Shown here piece after piece: positions 38,100-48,001 of a stretch of 64,000 bases of DNA (the first letter of the stretch is position 1; the number at the start of each line of letters is the position of its first letter). The DNA is from Neisseriaceae bacterium (GTDB taxonomy: Bacteria > Pseudomonadota > Gammaproteobacteria > Burkholderiales > Neisseriaceae). The stretch covers positions 18,838-82,837 of the forward strand of contig JAGOQM010000012.1 in the NCBI GenBank assembly GCA_017991555.1. The letters run 5' to 3'. The translations under genes were made by a program, and so were the position numbers. The notes under the pieces were generated by a model. That model had not been told where the DNA came from and ran no database searches. It saw only the letters and a list, made by a program, of their open reading frames with translations.

Positions 38100-39620
38100 A
38101 TGCCTAGTATTCATCCTGGAAGTTACGGTTTACCTTTGCAACTGAAACAACGATATGAAAACTTTATTGGCGGACAATGGGTCGCCCCGGTACAAGGTCA
38201 ATACTTTGAAAACCTAACGCCCGTTACCGGCAAAGCCATCTGTGAAATTGCTTCTTCCACCGAAGAAGACGTGGACCTAGCGCTAGACGCCGCCCACAAG
38301 GCCAAAGATGCCTGGGGCAAAGCTTCCGCAGCAGAGCGCGCAGCCGTCTTAAACCGCGTGGCCGACCGCATGCAAGAAAACCTAGAGCTGTTGGCCACGG
38401 TAGAATCCTGGGACAACGGTAAAGCCATTCGCGAAACCTTAGCCGCCGACATTCCCTTAGCCATTGACCACTTCCGCTATTTTGCCAGCGCCATTCGCGC
38501 TCAAGAAGGCGGCATTAGCCAAATCGACAACGACACCGTGGCTTACCACTTCCACGAGCCTTTAGGCGTGGTCGGTCAAATCATCCCTTGGAACTTCCCA
38601 TTACTGATGGCCGCTTGGAAACTGGCACCCGCCTTGGCCGCCGGTAACTGCGTGGTGATGAAGCCCGCTAAATTCACCCCCTTGTCGATCCTGATTTTGA
38701 TGGAAGTCATCGGCAAAGAGCTGCCCCCTGGCGTGTTAAACATCGTGAACGGCGCCGGTGGCCGCATTGGTGACTACCTAACCCGCTCACCCCGCATTGC
38801 CAAAATTGGCTTTACCGGCTCTACCGAAGTAGGCCAAAGCATTATGCGCGGCGCGGCTGACAACGTATTGCCAGTGACTTTAGAACTCGGCGGCAAATCA
38901 CCGAACGTGTTCTTTGAAGACGTGATGGCCAAAGACGATGCCTATCTAAATAAAGCCTTAGAAGGCTTTAGCCTGTTTGCGTTAAACCAAGGTGAAATTT
39001 GTACCGCGCCTAGCCGTGTGCTGATTCAAGAATCTATTTTTGAACAGTTTATGGAAAAAGCGGTAAAACGCGTACAGGCCATTAAGCAAGGTAACCCTTT
39101 AGACAAAACCACCATGATGGGCGCACAGGTGTCGCAACAACAGGTCGACACCATCACCAAGTACATTGAGATTGGCAAGCAAGAAGGCGCCGAACTGATC
39201 ACCGGGGGTAAACAAGCCCAGCTCGAAGGTGATTTGGCCGGTGGTTACTACATCGAACCGACCATTTTCGTGGGCAAGAACGACATGCGTATTTTCCAAG
39301 AAGAAATTTTTGGTCCAGTGCTGTCCGTCACCACCTTTAAAGACATGGATGAAGCCCTACACATCGCCAACGACACCATCTACGGCCTTGGCGCTGGCGT
39401 GTGGAGCCGTAATGGCAACATCGCCCACCGCATGGGCCGCGGCATTCAAGCCGGCCGTGTGTGGACCAACTGCTACCACATGTACCCTGCTCACGCGGCA
39501 TTCGGCGGCTACAAAATGTCGGGTGTGGGTCGCGAAAACCACAAAATGGCCTTAGAGCACTACCAGCACACCAAAAACCTATTGGTGAGCTATTCTGAAG
39601 AGGCACAAGGCTTCTTCTAA
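38100..39620 (+). CDS. Aldehyde dehydrogenase (acetaldehyde/AldB-ExaC type)
   Basis: A 506-residue NAD(P)-dependent aldehyde dehydrogenase. Key features are [20 protein letters not shown], the nucleotide-binding [22 protein letters not shown] with the general-base Glu, and the catalytic Cys in [12 protein letters not shown]. The start [12 protein letters not shown] and the length resemble the acetaldehyde dehydrogenases AldB, ExaC and AcoD, which usually have CTCPSR at the active site; here it is CTAPSR, with the nucleophile kept. An AAAGGAG site precedes the ATG. It is a single gene with a strong terminator, perhaps serving ethanol or acetoin metabolism. Confidence 0.92.
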   Translation: MPSIHPGSYGLPLQLKQRYENFIGGQWVAPVQGQYFENLTPVTGKAICEIASSTEEDVDLALDAAHKAKDAWGKASAAERAAVLNRVADRMQENLELLATVESWDNGKAIRETLAADIPLAIDHFRYFASAIRAQEGGISQIDNDTVAYHFHEPLGVVGQIIPWNFPLLMAAWKLAPALAAGNCVVMKPAKFTPLSILILMEVIGKELPPGVLNIVNGAGGRIGDYLTRSPRIAKIGFTGSTEVGQSIMRGAADNVLPVTLELGGKSPNVFFEDVMAKDDAYLNKALEGFSLFALNQGEICTAPSRVLIQESIFEQFMEKAVKRVQAIKQGNPLDKTTMMGAQVSQQQVDTITKYIEIGKQEGAELITGGKQAQLEGDLAGGYYIEPTIFVGKNDMRIFQEEIFGPVLSVTTFKDMDEALHIANDTIYGLGAGVWSRNGNIAHRMGRGIQAGRVWTNCYHMYPAHAAFGGYKMSGVGRENHKMALEHYQHTKNLLVSYSEEAQGFF

Positions 39621-39640
39621 GCCCCCACCTTCATGACCAA

Positions 39641-39676
39641 CGCCCTAATCGACAACCGCGATTAGGGCGTTTTTTA
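39641..39676 (+). terminator. Rho-independent terminator of the aldehyde dehydrogenase gene
   Basis: CGCCCTAATCG and its complement form an 11-base-pair stem followed by six T. Confidence 0.9.
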
Positions 39677-39688
39677 TTCGGGCATGGC

Positions 39689-40024
39689 CTAAACCACGTA
39701 AGGGCGATTGCCTAACACCTCGACCAGCCGCAGCAAATACCCATCAGGGTCCTGCGCCAAACGCGCCAAAATGGGCGCTAAGGCCGGCACTTCAATTTGC
39801 AGATTCAACCCATTGCCAAAGGGGCGCACCAACGGTGCCGGTAACCATTGATCTGCCTGCACGGCTTCTAACATCACTTGTGCACCGGCAAGGTTAAGGT
39901 AGACAAAACCCTCTTCTGGCCGCGCATACATCACTTCAAAGCCTATTAAGCCGACCCAGAACCGCTGGCTGGCGGCCACATCGCTGACGCTCAACTCCGG
40001 CACTAGCTTAGCCCATTCATGCAT
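39689..40024 (-). CDS. VOC/glyoxalase-fold protein with an apparent internal deletion
   Basis: The 111-residue product begins like bleomycin-resistance/glyoxalase-fold proteins: KLVPELSVSDVAASQRFWVG, GFEVMYARPEEGFVYL, AQVMLEAVQ, and NGLNLQIEVPAL. It then jumps from ILARLA directly to QDPDGYLLRLVEVLGNRP. In family members of this type about 30-36 residues, including the EEKWYR and GNRQF blocks, normally lie between these points. The reading frame is intact, so this is an in-frame loss. Function is uncertain, since part of the fold and a likely ligand contact are missing. An AAGGA ribosome binding site is present. Confidence 0.75.
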   Translation of the reverse strand: MHEWAKLVPELSVSDVAASQRFWVGLIGFEVMYARPEEGFVYLNLAGAQVMLEAVQADQWLPAPLVRPFGNGLNLQIEVPALAPILARLAQDPDGYLLRLVEVLGNRPYVV

Positions 40025-40056
40025 GCTTCATCCTTAATGGCCCAGAAGACTAACAT

Positions 40057-40086
40057 TAAAAAAAGCCTGAATGACTTCAGGCTTTC
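40057..40086 (-). terminator. Rho-independent terminator of coq7
   Basis: On the minus strand AAGCCTGAAG and CATTCAGGCTT form a stem, followed by seven T. It lies 18 bases after the coq7 stop. Confidence 0.88.
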
Positions 40087-40103
40087 TATCCGTGATGCGG
40101 CTT

Positions 40104-40724
40104 TTAAATCCGATAGCTGATGGTGGTCATCACCTTAGAGGTGAGCTTCATCAAACCTTTAACCGGGGCCGGCAAGGGCGCGGCACCAAAGTCATGCGCC
40201 ATGTGGGCGTGCTTGAGTTCGTCTTCCACCATTTGGGTCACCACCGCACGGCTTTTGTGGTCGTTTTCAGGCAGGCTTTCCAAGTGCTCTTGCAAATGAG
40301 CCGTCACCTGATATTCGGTTTCTTCCAAAAACCCCAGGTTCCATTTATCGCCTAACAAACCGGCGCTCACGCCCATGGCCAACGAGCTGGCATACCACAA
40401 GGGGTTTAACAGGCTGGTGCGGCCGCCCAATTCTTGCACCCGCTTTTCAGTCCAGGCCAGATGCTCGACCTCTTCTTGCGCCGCATGCTCTAGCGCAGCT
40501 TTGTTTTCCTTATTGCGTGCGGTTAAGGCCTGCCCTTGGTACAACGCTTGCGCGCACACTTCACCCACATGGTTAATCCGCATCAAACCCAAGGCGTGCT
40601 GGCGCTCGGCTTCGGTAAGCTCACCCTCCGCCACCTCGGCATCGGGATACGCTCTAATCGTGTAAGCAGGCGCAAACAGGGTTTTTACCACAACGTCGAC
40701 ATTCGCTATCACTTTATCTAACAT
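40104..40724 (-). CDS. coq7: 3-demethoxyubiquinol 3-hydroxylase Coq7
   Basis: Coq7 is a di-iron enzyme that performs the penultimate hydroxylation in ubiquinone synthesis. The E-x-x-H motifs of the two ferritin-like repeats are visible: INHVGEVCAQ, QEEVEHLAWTEKR and EDELKHAHMAHDFGA. Length is 206 residues from the ATG at 40724, which has AAAGAGG upstream; the longer frame to 40757 is not needed. Many beta- and gammaproteobacteria use Coq7 in place of the flavoprotein UbiF. ubiD, another ubiquinone gene, lies about 6 kb downstream. Confidence 0.94.
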   Translation of the reverse strand: MLDKVIANVDVVVKTLFAPAYTIRAYPDAEVAEGELTEAERQHALGLMRINHVGEVCAQALYQGQALTARNKENKAALEHAAQEEVEHLAWTEKRVQELGGRTSLLNPLWYASSLAMGVSAGLLGDKWNLGFLEETEYQVTAHLQEHLESLPENDHKSRAVVTQMVEDELKHAHMAHDFGAAPLPAPVKGLMKLTSKVMTTISYRI

Positions 40725-40849
40725 CACGCAGGCCTCTTTCTTTACCAATGAATACAACCATTATACGATAACAGCACAAATTTATCTGTAGTTGCTGCTA
40801 TAATAGACCCCATTATTTTTTGACCGAACAAATCAAACAAAGGTAAATC

Positions 40850-41374
40850 ATGAATATTAATGCCATCAATCCCGGCAAAAGCATGCCTGATGACTTCAAC
40901 GTGGTAATTGAAATTTCTGCCAACGCAGCGCCCATTAAATACGAATTTGACAAAGACAGCGGCGCCCTAATGGTTGACCGCTTCATGGGCACTTCAATGA
41001 TGTACCCAGCCAACTACGGCTTTGTGCCCAACACCCTGTCTGGTGATGGCGATCCTTGCGACGTATTGGTTGTGACCCCATTCCCACTGCCTCCTGGCGT
41101 GTTGATTCGCTGTCGTGCCCTGGGCGTGCTAAAAATGGAAGACGACGGCGGCGTGGACGCTAAAATCGTGGCCGTACCGGTAGAGAAACTGTGCACCATG
41201 TACAAAGACATCCAAAAACTAGAAGACCTGCCACAGCTGTTGCGCGACCAAATGGTTCACTTCTTTGAGCACTACAAAGACCTAGAAAAAGGCAAATGGG
41301 TGAAAATCCAAGGCTGGGCTGACGTTGAAGAAGCCAAGCTAGAACTTGAAAATGGCGTGAAAAACTTTAAATAA
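40850..41374 (+). CDS. ppa: Inorganic pyrophosphatase
   Basis: This soluble family I pyrophosphatase hydrolyses pyrophosphate to two phosphates. Motifs include [27 protein letters not shown], and the metal-binding [10 protein letters not shown]. Length is 174 residues, close to E. coli Ppa (176). A plausible AAAGG ribosome binding site precedes the ATG. It is monocistronic and ends at a strong terminator. Confidence 0.97.
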   Translation: MNINAINPGKSMPDDFNVVIEISANAAPIKYEFDKDSGALMVDRFMGTSMMYPANYGFVPNTLSGDGDPCDVLVVTPFPLPPGVLIRCRALGVLKMEDDGGVDAKIVAVPVEKLCTMYKDIQKLEDLPQLLRDQMVHFFEHYKDLEKGKWVKIQGWADVEEAKLELENGVKNFK

Positions 41375-41390
41375 GTACTGAACCGTCTTG

Positions 41391-41420
41391 AAAAAACCGC
41401 CTCAATAGGCGGTTTTTTTA
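41391..41420. terminator. Bidirectional terminator after ppa
   Basis: ACCGCCT and AGGCGGT form a stem with an A-run on the left and seven T on the right. It serves ppa and possibly the convergent sulfatase-fold gene, which ends at 41427. Confidence 0.9.
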
Positions 41421-41426
41421 TGGGTG

Positions 41427-43046
41427 TCACGACGTCCGTTTCAGCACCACCGATTGGCCTTTTTGCTCCACCGTCATTTGCCCAGAGCGGCCAGACATCA
41501 ACCCCCCGTTGACCACGCTGTGTTCACAGTCAGCCATTGGCACGTCAAAGCCCATCGTTTCCAACACCAGCGTAGGCAGCTGTTTGTGCATTAACCTGTC
41601 ACACCCCTTAAGCCGGCTTTGAATGCTTTGTTGCAAGGCCTTATTCGGGCTCATGATGACCACCGGCACTTCATACACTTCGGGGTCAAACACCACGTGG
41701 CCGAATTTTTCCCCCTTGATGTACTCACCATGGTCGGCCGTGTAAATCAACAGCCAGTCCTGATTCGGCTGTCCCTGTAGCTGTTTGACCACGCCTTCAA
41801 TAAAGGCATCCGTATCGAGAACGGCATTGTCGTAGCGATCGGTCACCGTGGCGGTGCCAAAGGGCCGTTCATCATCGCGCAGCGAATCCCCAAAAGGCGA
41901 ATGCGCCCCACGCTGATGCAACACCACAAAATGGCGCCCTTGGGTTAAGTCTAACTGCGCCAGCTGCGGCAACAAAGCATCGTCGCGCATGCTTGCTAAG
42001 GTATCGTAGCCATGGTCGCTAGAGTCGGTGTAGTCATCAATCCAAAACGACCCCACCAGCGACACGAAGGCCAGGCCATTGCGGGCCTGAGCAGAGTAAA
42101 AAGCGGTCTGATAGCCCTGTAGCTTGGCCAACCGATATAAATTACTGTCCCCAGAGCGGGCTTGCTCTGTGCCATCGGCGCGCTCAATGAGGTTAAACAG
42201 GCTAGGAATGCTGACATCGGTCGAAATACCGGCTGAAAAACTTTCTTTGACCACCGCATTCGGCTGCTGTTTTAACTGCTGTAAAAAAGGTGTGGTGGGC
42301 CGATCATAGCCAAAAACCGACATATGGGTGGTGTTTTGGCTCTCCCCCATGATCCAAATAATGTTGGGCAACTTAGGCTCGGCCACCACCTTAGGCTCAG
42401 GACGCTTGTATTCTGGCAGCTGGTGAAAAGAAAACCACTCTCCTGGCAAGGTTTGGCCAAACAAATGCCCCGTCACATAGTAGTTGGCCTTTAGGCGCGA
42501 ATAACGCTCGGCCGGCATTAGGCCACGCACATGCTTGGTGGTGGCCCCAGAAATAATGGTCGACGCCAACACCATCATCCAAACCGCATCCCACAGCCAG
42601 CGTTTCGGTGCCACTTTAGGCCTGAGCCAGATCAGGCTCAAGAACGCCGCCGTTTCCAGCACCGACCACGCCAAAGGCGCCCACAGCCGCGGCAAAATGC
42701 TCAGACCGGTTTCGCTCACTTCGCCTAAGTTGTCGAACAGCAATAAATAGGCCGTCGGCGACAGCCAGGTATGATAGACCGCATAATGTAAGGCATGGCC
42801 TATTTGGCCCACGCCAAAGAACAAGCCCAGCATGGCCACGGTCCACTTCGACCGTGCTTTTAACATCACCACACACAGCAGCAGCAAAAAGGCCCAGGTT
42901 TCGGCCGCCTTATACATCGGGATGACATCGGTAAATAAGCGGAACAGCACTTCACTGCCAAACAGCACCGTGCTCATGACAGCAGCTGGCAGTAGCCACT
43001 GCCACACGGTGGCCCAACGACCACGATTTAAAGTAAAGCCATACAT
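41427..43046 (-). CDS. Phosphoethanolamine transferase-like sulfatase-fold membrane protein
   Basis: A 539-residue protein with about five N-terminal membrane helices (to roughly residue 175) and a periplasmic sulfatase-type domain. Conserved elements are NIIWIMGESQNTTHMSVFGY near residue 230, DRPTTPF, HQRGAHSPF, YDNAVLDTDAFI and YTADHGEYIKGEKFGH. This plan matches EptA/CptA/OpgE-type enzymes, which move phosphoethanolamine from phosphatidylethanolamine to lipid A, core sugars or glycans. In EptA the nucleophile is Thr in GET; here the equivalent position is GES, as in several other branches. The acceptor cannot be named. It is a single gene. Confidence 0.85.
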   Translation of the reverse strand: MYGFTLNRGRWATVWQWLLPAAVMSTVLFGSEVLFRLFTDVIPMYKAAETWAFLLLLCVVMLKARSKWTVAMLGLFFGVGQIGHALHYAVYHTWLSPTAYLLLFDNLGEVSETGLSILPRLWAPLAWSVLETAAFLSLIWLRPKVAPKRWLWDAVWMMVLASTIISGATTKHVRGLMPAERYSRLKANYYVTGHLFGQTLPGEWFSFHQLPEYKRPEPKVVAEPKLPNIIWIMGESQNTTHMSVFGYDRPTTPFLQQLKQQPNAVVKESFSAGISTDVSIPSLFNLIERADGTEQARSGDSNLYRLAKLQGYQTAFYSAQARNGLAFVSLVGSFWIDDYTDSSDHGYDTLASMRDDALLPQLAQLDLTQGRHFVVLHQRGAHSPFGDSLRDDERPFGTATVTDRYDNAVLDTDAFIEGVVKQLQGQPNQDWLLIYTADHGEYIKGEKFGHVVFDPEVYEVPVVIMSPNKALQQSIQSRLKGCDRLMHKQLPTLVLETMGFDVPMADCEHSVVNGGLMSGRSGQMTVEQKGQSVVLKRTS

Positions 43047-43206
43047 CGGTTAAGTTATCTTTAATAGGATTAAATTAGGGCGTTTATTATAAACAGGCTA
43101 GCCACCATACAGGCATTTTTTTTACTTAGCCGCCTGCCACGATAAAATCATGGTTGTTTTCAGTTATAATCAACCCCTATCTTTCTTTTTAAAAAGTCCT
43201 GCCCCC

Positions 43207-43953
43207 ATGAGTAACAAACGTTTAATCTTTGGTTTTCACGCCCTTAACGCCCGCCTATGGCAAAATCCAGCCTCATTGGTAGAAGTGTATGTCCAAGAAG
43301 GCAAAACCGATGCCCGCATGCGCGAAGTTTTAGCGAAGGCCGAAGCCGAACAGGTTAAAGTGGTGTTTGCCGATGCCGAACGCCTGAATGCACTAAGCAA
43401 GCAGGCCCGCCACCAAGGCGTGGTGGCCTTCATCGACGCTTCTAAAAACCACGTTGACCTAGACGACGTGCTAGACCACATTCAAGAGCCGCCCTTCCTG
43501 TTGGTTTTGGACGGCATTACCGACCCCCATAACCTCGGCGCTTGCCTACGCGTTGCCGACGCCATGGGCGTGCATGCAGTCATTGCCCCTAAAGACAAAA
43601 GCGCTGGCCTCAACGCCACCGTGAGCAAGGTTGCCTGCGGCGCCGCAGAAGTCGTGCCCTACATTACCGTGACCAACCTGGCCCGCACCCTACGCGACCT
43701 TAAAGAACGTGGCATTTGGATTGTCGGCACCGACATGGGTGGCGATGCCGACCTATACCATTACGACGCCAAAGGCCCGATCGCTTGGGTGATGGGCAAC
43801 GAAGGCGAAGGCATGCGTCGCCTCACCCGCGAACTGTGCGATACTTTAGTGTCTATTCCGATGTTTGGCACCGTGGAAAGCCTGAACGTCTCGGTAAGCG
43901 CCGGCATGGTGTTAAGCGAAACCCGCCGCCAGCGCACCCTAGCCCAAGGTTAA
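43207..43953 (+). CDS. rlmB: 23S rRNA (guanosine-2251 2'-O) methyltransferase RlmB
   Basis: RlmB is a SPOUT-fold methyltransferase that modifies G2251 in the peptidyl-tRNA site of 23S rRNA. The N-terminal substrate-binding domain begins [15 protein letters not shown]. The catalytic domain has [47 protein letters not shown] and [19 protein letters not shown], forming the trefoil knot. Length is 248 residues from the ATG at 43207. The longer frame to 43150 adds a non-homologous tail. Confidence 0.95.
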   Translation: MSNKRLIFGFHALNARLWQNPASLVEVYVQEGKTDARMREVLAKAEAEQVKVVFADAERLNALSKQARHQGVVAFIDASKNHVDLDDVLDHIQEPPFLLVLDGITDPHNLGACLRVADAMGVHAVIAPKDKSAGLNATVSKVACGAAEVVPYITVTNLARTLRDLKERGIWIVGTDMGGDADLYHYDAKGPIAWVMGNEGEGMRRLTRELCDTLVSIPMFGTVESLNVSVSAGMVLSETRRQRTLAQG

Positions 43954-43999
43954 TCTCGCCCCCATTCACTGCCCCACCAAGACAAAGAAAGGCTGACTC

Positions 44000-44743
44000 A
44001 TGCGCTCAAAATCTTCTTTATTTTTAGGCCTATGCATTGCCGTCGGCATGATTGCCGGCGCCTTTGTCTTGGGACAGCAGTTTAAAAACCTGCGCCAGCC
44101 CAGCACCATTACGGTTAAGGGCCTATCTGAAAAGCCCTACAGCGCCGACCTGGCCGAATGGCACATCAGCACCACCACCGCTGGCGACACCTATCAAGCC
44201 GCGATTGATGCCCTTAAGGCCAGCCAACCGACCTTAGAAGCCTTCTTGTTGAAACAAGGGTTTCATCAAGCCCAGCTCAGCCAAGGCCAAATGACGGTCG
44301 AGCCAACCTACGAACAGGTTTACAACGCCGAACAGCAGCGCACCCTATCGGTTCAAAATGGCTACGCCGCCACGCAAGCCGTGGTGATCACCGATAAAGA
44401 CGTTCAAAAAATCGCCATGGCCCAAAAGCAGGCGCTAGAATTTAAAGCCCAACAACCGCAGTTTGACTTTGCCGCACCACTCTATTTATTGAGCAATTTA
44501 GAAACCATTAAACATTCCTTGATTGCCAGCGCCACCGAAGACGCCCACAAGCGGGCCACCGAGTTTGCCAAAACCGGACAGGTCACCGTCGGCACCATGC
44601 GCACCGCTTCCCAAGGCTCTTTTAACATTATGTCGGACCAAGTCAGCCAGCAAGACACCGAAAATTGGAGCGGCGAATACAATAAATCCACCATTAACAA
44701 ACTGGTTCGGTTGGTGGTGACAATTGAATATGACATACAATAA
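44000..44743 (+). CDS. SIMPL (DUF541) domain periplasmic protein
   Basis: The 247-residue product has an N-terminal hydrophobic signal-anchor (LFLGLCIAVGMIAGAFVLGQ) and a SIMPL domain: ITVKGLSEKPYSADLAEWHI, then repeated helix-strand units and the C-terminal TINKLVRLVVTIEYDI. Family members such as E. coli YggE are periplasmic and linked to oxidative stress, but the molecular activity is not established. An AAAGG site precedes the ATG. It lies 46 bases after rlmB and 86 bases before nfeD on the same strand, possibly in one unit. Confidence 0.88.
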   Translation: MRSKSSLFLGLCIAVGMIAGAFVLGQQFKNLRQPSTITVKGLSEKPYSADLAEWHISTTTAGDTYQAAIDALKASQPTLEAFLLKQGFHQAQLSQGQMTVEPTYEQVYNAEQQRTLSVQNGYAATQAVVITDKDVQKIAMAQKQALEFKAQQPQFDFAAPLYLLSNLETIKHSLIASATEDAHKRATEFAKTGQVTVGTMRTASQGSFNIMSDQVSQQDTENWSGEYNKSTINKLVRLVVTIEYDIQ

Positions 44744-44764
44744 TTATCCTGTATGATCAACTCT

Positions 44765-44829
44765 TGATTAGGCGCCCAAGCGGTGCCCGGTCACCTCTTT
44801 CATCCGTACGACGACCTGAGGGCAGCGCC
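44765..44829 (+). other. Possible structured 5' leader of nfeD
   Basis: GGCGC at 44771-44775 is complementary to GCGCC at 44825-44829, directly abutting the nfeD ATG, and adjacent CC/GG pairs extend the helix. Inside it GGTC (44789-44792) can pair with GACC (44813-44816). The fold would partly hide the GAGGG ribosome binding site. It matches no riboswitch class that I recognise. Confidence 0.3.
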
Positions 44830-45240
44830 ATGATCTGGTTTGCATTTGCACTGATTTTTTTAATGGCTGAATTATTCAGCACCACCCTATACCTATTGGT
44901 CATGAGCCTTGCGCTCTTTACCGCTGGCTTCGCCGACGTGCTGTTAGGCACCAGCACCTCGGTCAACTTCGGCATTGTCGCCGCCATGACGTTTTTGGGC
45001 TGCTTCATCGCCTATAAATACAATCAAAAGCGCAAGCAGCGTCGGGGCCACCGCACCGACGACCTCGACCTACAGCAGGTCGTGAGCATCGAGGGCGTCA
45101 GCCTTGCTGGCGAGATCGAAGTGCGCTATCGCGGCGCCATTTGGCAAGCCCGATTCATCGAAGACAATCTGCCAACCGACACCCAACAGGCCATCATCGT
45201 GGGCAAAGAAGGCAACCTACTCATTATTCAATCAATTTAA
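44830..45240 (+). CDS. NfeD-like membrane protein
   Basis: The 136-residue product starts MIWFAFALIFLMAELFSTTL and has two to three N-terminal membrane helices. A C-terminal OB-fold-like soluble domain follows (EGVSLAGEIEVRYRGAIWQA). This is the short NfeD class, normally encoded next to an SPFH/stomatin partner, as here. GAGGG lies 8 bases before the ATG at 44830. A longer frame from 44764 would run through the potential hairpin leader and is not family-like. The SPFH gene starts 24 bases downstream. Confidence 0.9.
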   Translation: MIWFAFALIFLMAELFSTTLYLLVMSLALFTAGFADVLLGTSTSVNFGIVAAMTFLGCFIAYKYNQKRKQRRGHRTDDLDLQQVVSIEGVSLAGEIEVRYRGAIWQARFIEDNLPTDTQQAIIVGKEGNLLIIQSI

Positions 45241-45264
45241 CCCCTTTCTTCAGGAGACTTCTGT

Positions 45265-46221
45265 ATGTCAGAATCCATGATCCTTGGTATTTTAGTGGTG
45301 GCCGTGGCGTTTGTATTCGCCAAGCTCAGCATCACCGTGGTACCGCAGCAAACCGCTTTTGTGGTCGAACGCCTTGGCCGTTATAAAAGCACCTTAAAAC
45401 CAGGTTTGAACATCTTGATTCCCTTTGTGGACAAGCTGGCCTACAAGCACAGCCTTAAAGAGATCCCTTTAGACGTGCCCAGCCAGGTGTGTATTACCCG
45501 CGACAACACCCAGCTAACCGTTGACGGCATCCTGTACTTCCAGGTAACCGACCCGACCCTAGCGTCTTACGGCACCAGCAACTACATTTTGGCCATTACC
45601 CAACTGGCGCAAACCACCCTGCGTTCGGTGATTGGCCGGATGGAACTGGACAAAACCTTCGAAGAACGCGACGACATCAACAAAACCGTGGTGGCTGCAC
45701 TAGACGAAGCCGCCGTTTCTTGGGGCGTTAAAGTGTTGCGCTACGAAATCAAAGACTTGGTGCCACCACAAGAAATTTTACGTTCAATGCAGCAGCAAAT
45801 CACCGCCGAGCGTGAAAAAAGGGCCCGTATTGCCGAATCAGAAGGCCGTAAGTTAGAGCAAATCAACTTGGCCACCGGCTCGCGCGAAGCCGCCATTCAG
45901 GAATCTGAAGGCGAAATGCAAGCGGCGATTAACCAATCCAGCGGTGAAAAAATTGCCCAGGTAAATAAAGCCGAAGGTGAAGCACAGGCCCTACGCCTGG
46001 TGGCCGACGCCACGGCCGATGCGATTCGCAGCATTGCCGAAGCCACCCGCATGCCTGGCGGTATGGAAGCGGTGAACCTAAAGGTGGCCGAACAGTATGT
46101 AGAAGCCTTTGGCAAAATGGCCAAAGAAGGCAACACCCTCATCATGCCGGCCAACGTGGCCGACATGGCAGGCCTAGTCAGCGCCGGCCTACAAATTGTG
46201 AAAGGCCAAAGCAAAGCCTAA
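45265..46221 (+). CDS. SPFH/stomatin-like membrane protein (QmcA type)
   Basis: A 318-residue protein with one N-terminal membrane helix and an SPFH (band 7) domain: VVPQQTAFVVERLGRYKSTL, PGLNILIPFVDK, QLTVDGILYFQVTDP, LRSVIGRMELDKTFEERDDI, then the coiled-coil tail ITAEREKRARIAESEGRKLE and AINQSSGEKIAQVNKAEGEA. These proteins form large membrane rings and affect the quality control of membrane proteins; QmcA of E. coli is the closest kind. It is paired with nfeD, and a terminator follows at 46245-46282. An AGGAGA site precedes the ATG. Confidence 0.93.
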   Translation: MSESMILGILVVAVAFVFAKLSITVVPQQTAFVVERLGRYKSTLKPGLNILIPFVDKLAYKHSLKEIPLDVPSQVCITRDNTQLTVDGILYFQVTDPTLASYGTSNYILAITQLAQTTLRSVIGRMELDKTFEERDDINKTVVAALDEAAVSWGVKVLRYEIKDLVPPQEILRSMQQQITAEREKRARIAESEGRKLEQINLATGSREAAIQESEGEMQAAINQSSGEKIAQVNKAEGEAQALRLVADATADAIRSIAEATRMPGGMEAVNLKVAEQYVEAFGKMAKEGNTLIMPANVADMAGLVSAGLQIVKGQSKA

Positions 46222-46244
46222 GCACTTTATTGGCCCGCCCGCTC

Positions 46245-46282
46245 ACAGCGCCTCTTGATCCTCGATCGGGGCGCTGTTTTTT
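46245..46282 (+). terminator. Rho-independent terminator after the nfeD-SPFH pair
   Basis: ACAGCGCC and GGCGCTGT form an 8-base-pair stem around a 13-base loop, then six T. Confidence 0.82.
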
Positions 46283-46368
46283 GGCCAGCATCCAAGGCCT
46301 TAGGCCATGCGCTCAAGCCTTGAATGGTTTAGAATAGCCCCATTGTTTATTGAAGCGAGTCTGCCCCC

Positions 46369-47844
46369 ATGAAATACACCGACTTAAGAACGTTTATCGC
46401 CCAGCTTGAGCAGTCCGGCCAGCTCAAACGCATCCAAACCCCCATCTCCCCCGTGTTGGAAATGACCGAGATCGCCGATCGGGTGCTACAGGCGGGCGGA
46501 CCAGCGCTGCTGTTTGAACGCCCCGAACACAACGGCCACCGTTACGACATCCCTGTCCTGGCCAACCTCTTTGGCACGCCCGAGCGCGTGGCCATGGGCA
46601 TGGGCGCCGAAACCCTGCTGGACCTACGCGAAGTAGGCAAAACCTTGGCCTATCTAAAAGAGCCCGAGCCACCCAAAGGCATTAAAGACGCCTTCAGTAA
46701 ACTGCCTCTGTTAAAAGACTTGTGGAGCATGGCCCCCAACGTGGTGAAAAAAGCGCCTTGCCAAAGCATTGTCATTGAAGGAGACGACGTTGACCTAACC
46801 CAGCTGCCGATTCAACACTGCTGGCCGGAAGACGTGGCACCGCTCGTGACCTGGGGCCTCACCGTCACCCGCGGCCCCCATAAAAAACGCCAAAACCTAG
46901 GCATTTATCGCCAACAGCTGCTGGGTAAAAACAAGCTGATTATGCGCTGGCTCGCCCACCGCGGCGGCGCCCTCGACTTTCAGGCCCATAAAGCGCTACA
47001 CCCAAACACGCCCTACCCGGTGGCGGTGGTGCTTGGCTGCGACCCCGCCACTATTTTAGGTGCCGTGACGCCGGTGCCAGACACCCTGTCCGAATATCAA
47101 TTTGCAGGCCTGCTACGCGGCAGCCGTACCGAATTGGTCAAATGCATCGGCAATGACCTACAGGTGCCGGCCCGCGCTGAGATTGTGTTAGAAGGCGTGA
47201 TTCATCCCGACGAAGTGGCTTTAGAAGGCCCTTACGGCGACCATACCGGCTATTACAATGAGCAAGACCATTTCCCAGTCTTCACGGTCGAGCGCATCAC
47301 CATGCGTGAAAACCCCATTTATCACAGCACCTATACCGGCAAACCCCCTGATGAGCCTGCGGTCTTAGGCGTGGCGCTGAACGAAGTGTTTGTGCCGCTC
47401 TTGCAAAAACAGTTTCCAGAAATTGTAGACTTTTACTTACCACCAGAAGGCTGCTCTTATCGCATGGCCGTGGTCAGCATCAAGAAGCAGTATGCTGGCC
47501 ACGCCAAACGCGTGATGATGGGCTGCTGGAGCTTTTTACGCCAGTTCATGTACACCAAGTTCATCATCGTGGTGGATGACGACATTGACGCGCGCGACTG
47601 GAAGGAAGTGATTTGGGCCATCACCACCCGTATGGACCCGGTACGAGACACCACCCTCATCGACCACACCCCCATCGACTACCTTGATTTCGCCAGCCCC
47701 GTCAGCGGCCTCGGCGGCAAAATGGGCCTCGACGCCACCAACAAGTGGCCAGGCGAAACCCATCGAGAGTGGGGCCGTGTCATTAAAAAAGACCCAGACG
47801 TCAGTCAAAAAATTGACGCCATGTGGTCTGAATTAGGCCTTTAG
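46369..47844 (+). CDS. ubiD: 4-hydroxy-3-polyprenylbenzoate decarboxylase UbiD
   Basis: UbiD decarboxylates the octaprenyl-hydroxybenzoate intermediate of ubiquinone synthesis using prenylated FMN made by UbiX. The 491-residue product has the start [20 protein letters not shown], the [19 protein letters not shown] block, [27 protein letters not shown] with the catalytic E-x-x-G region, and the C-terminal MWSELGL. Length matches E. coli UbiD (497). It is transcribed alone and ends at a hairpin. No ubiX is in the window. Confidence 0.96.
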   Translation: MKYTDLRTFIAQLEQSGQLKRIQTPISPVLEMTEIADRVLQAGGPALLFERPEHNGHRYDIPVLANLFGTPERVAMGMGAETLLDLREVGKTLAYLKEPEPPKGIKDAFSKLPLLKDLWSMAPNVVKKAPCQSIVIEGDDVDLTQLPIQHCWPEDVAPLVTWGLTVTRGPHKKRQNLGIYRQQLLGKNKLIMRWLAHRGGALDFQAHKALHPNTPYPVAVVLGCDPATILGAVTPVPDTLSEYQFAGLLRGSRTELVKCIGNDLQVPARAEIVLEGVIHPDEVALEGPYGDHTGYYNEQDHFPVFTVERITMRENPIYHSTYTGKPPDEPAVLGVALNEVFVPLLQKQFPEIVDFYLPPEGCSYRMAVVSIKKQYAGHAKRVMMGCWSFLRQFMYTKFIIVVDDDIDARDWKEVIWAITTRMDPVRDTTLIDHTPIDYLDFASPVSGLGGKMGLDATNKWPGETHREWGRVIKKDPDVSQKIDAMWSELGL

Positions 47845-47854
47845 GCCATCTCTC

Positions 47855-47892
47855 TTGGCACTGACCGATTAAAAACAACCGATCAGTGCCAA
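47855..47892 (+). terminator. Hairpin after ubiD
   Basis: TTGGCACTGA and TCAGTGCCAA form a long stem with an A-rich loop. It lies 10 bases past the ubiD stop. The following sequence is only mildly T-rich. Confidence 0.65.
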
Positions 47893-48001
47893 TTAACCTT
47901 AAAATGACCGCTTAATTTCGCCAAATTTGCCCCTAATTTGCCCCCATTTCTGACTTTTCAGCGCCTTTCACCCCTAAAACAGGCTCAAAACCGCCATTTA
48001 C

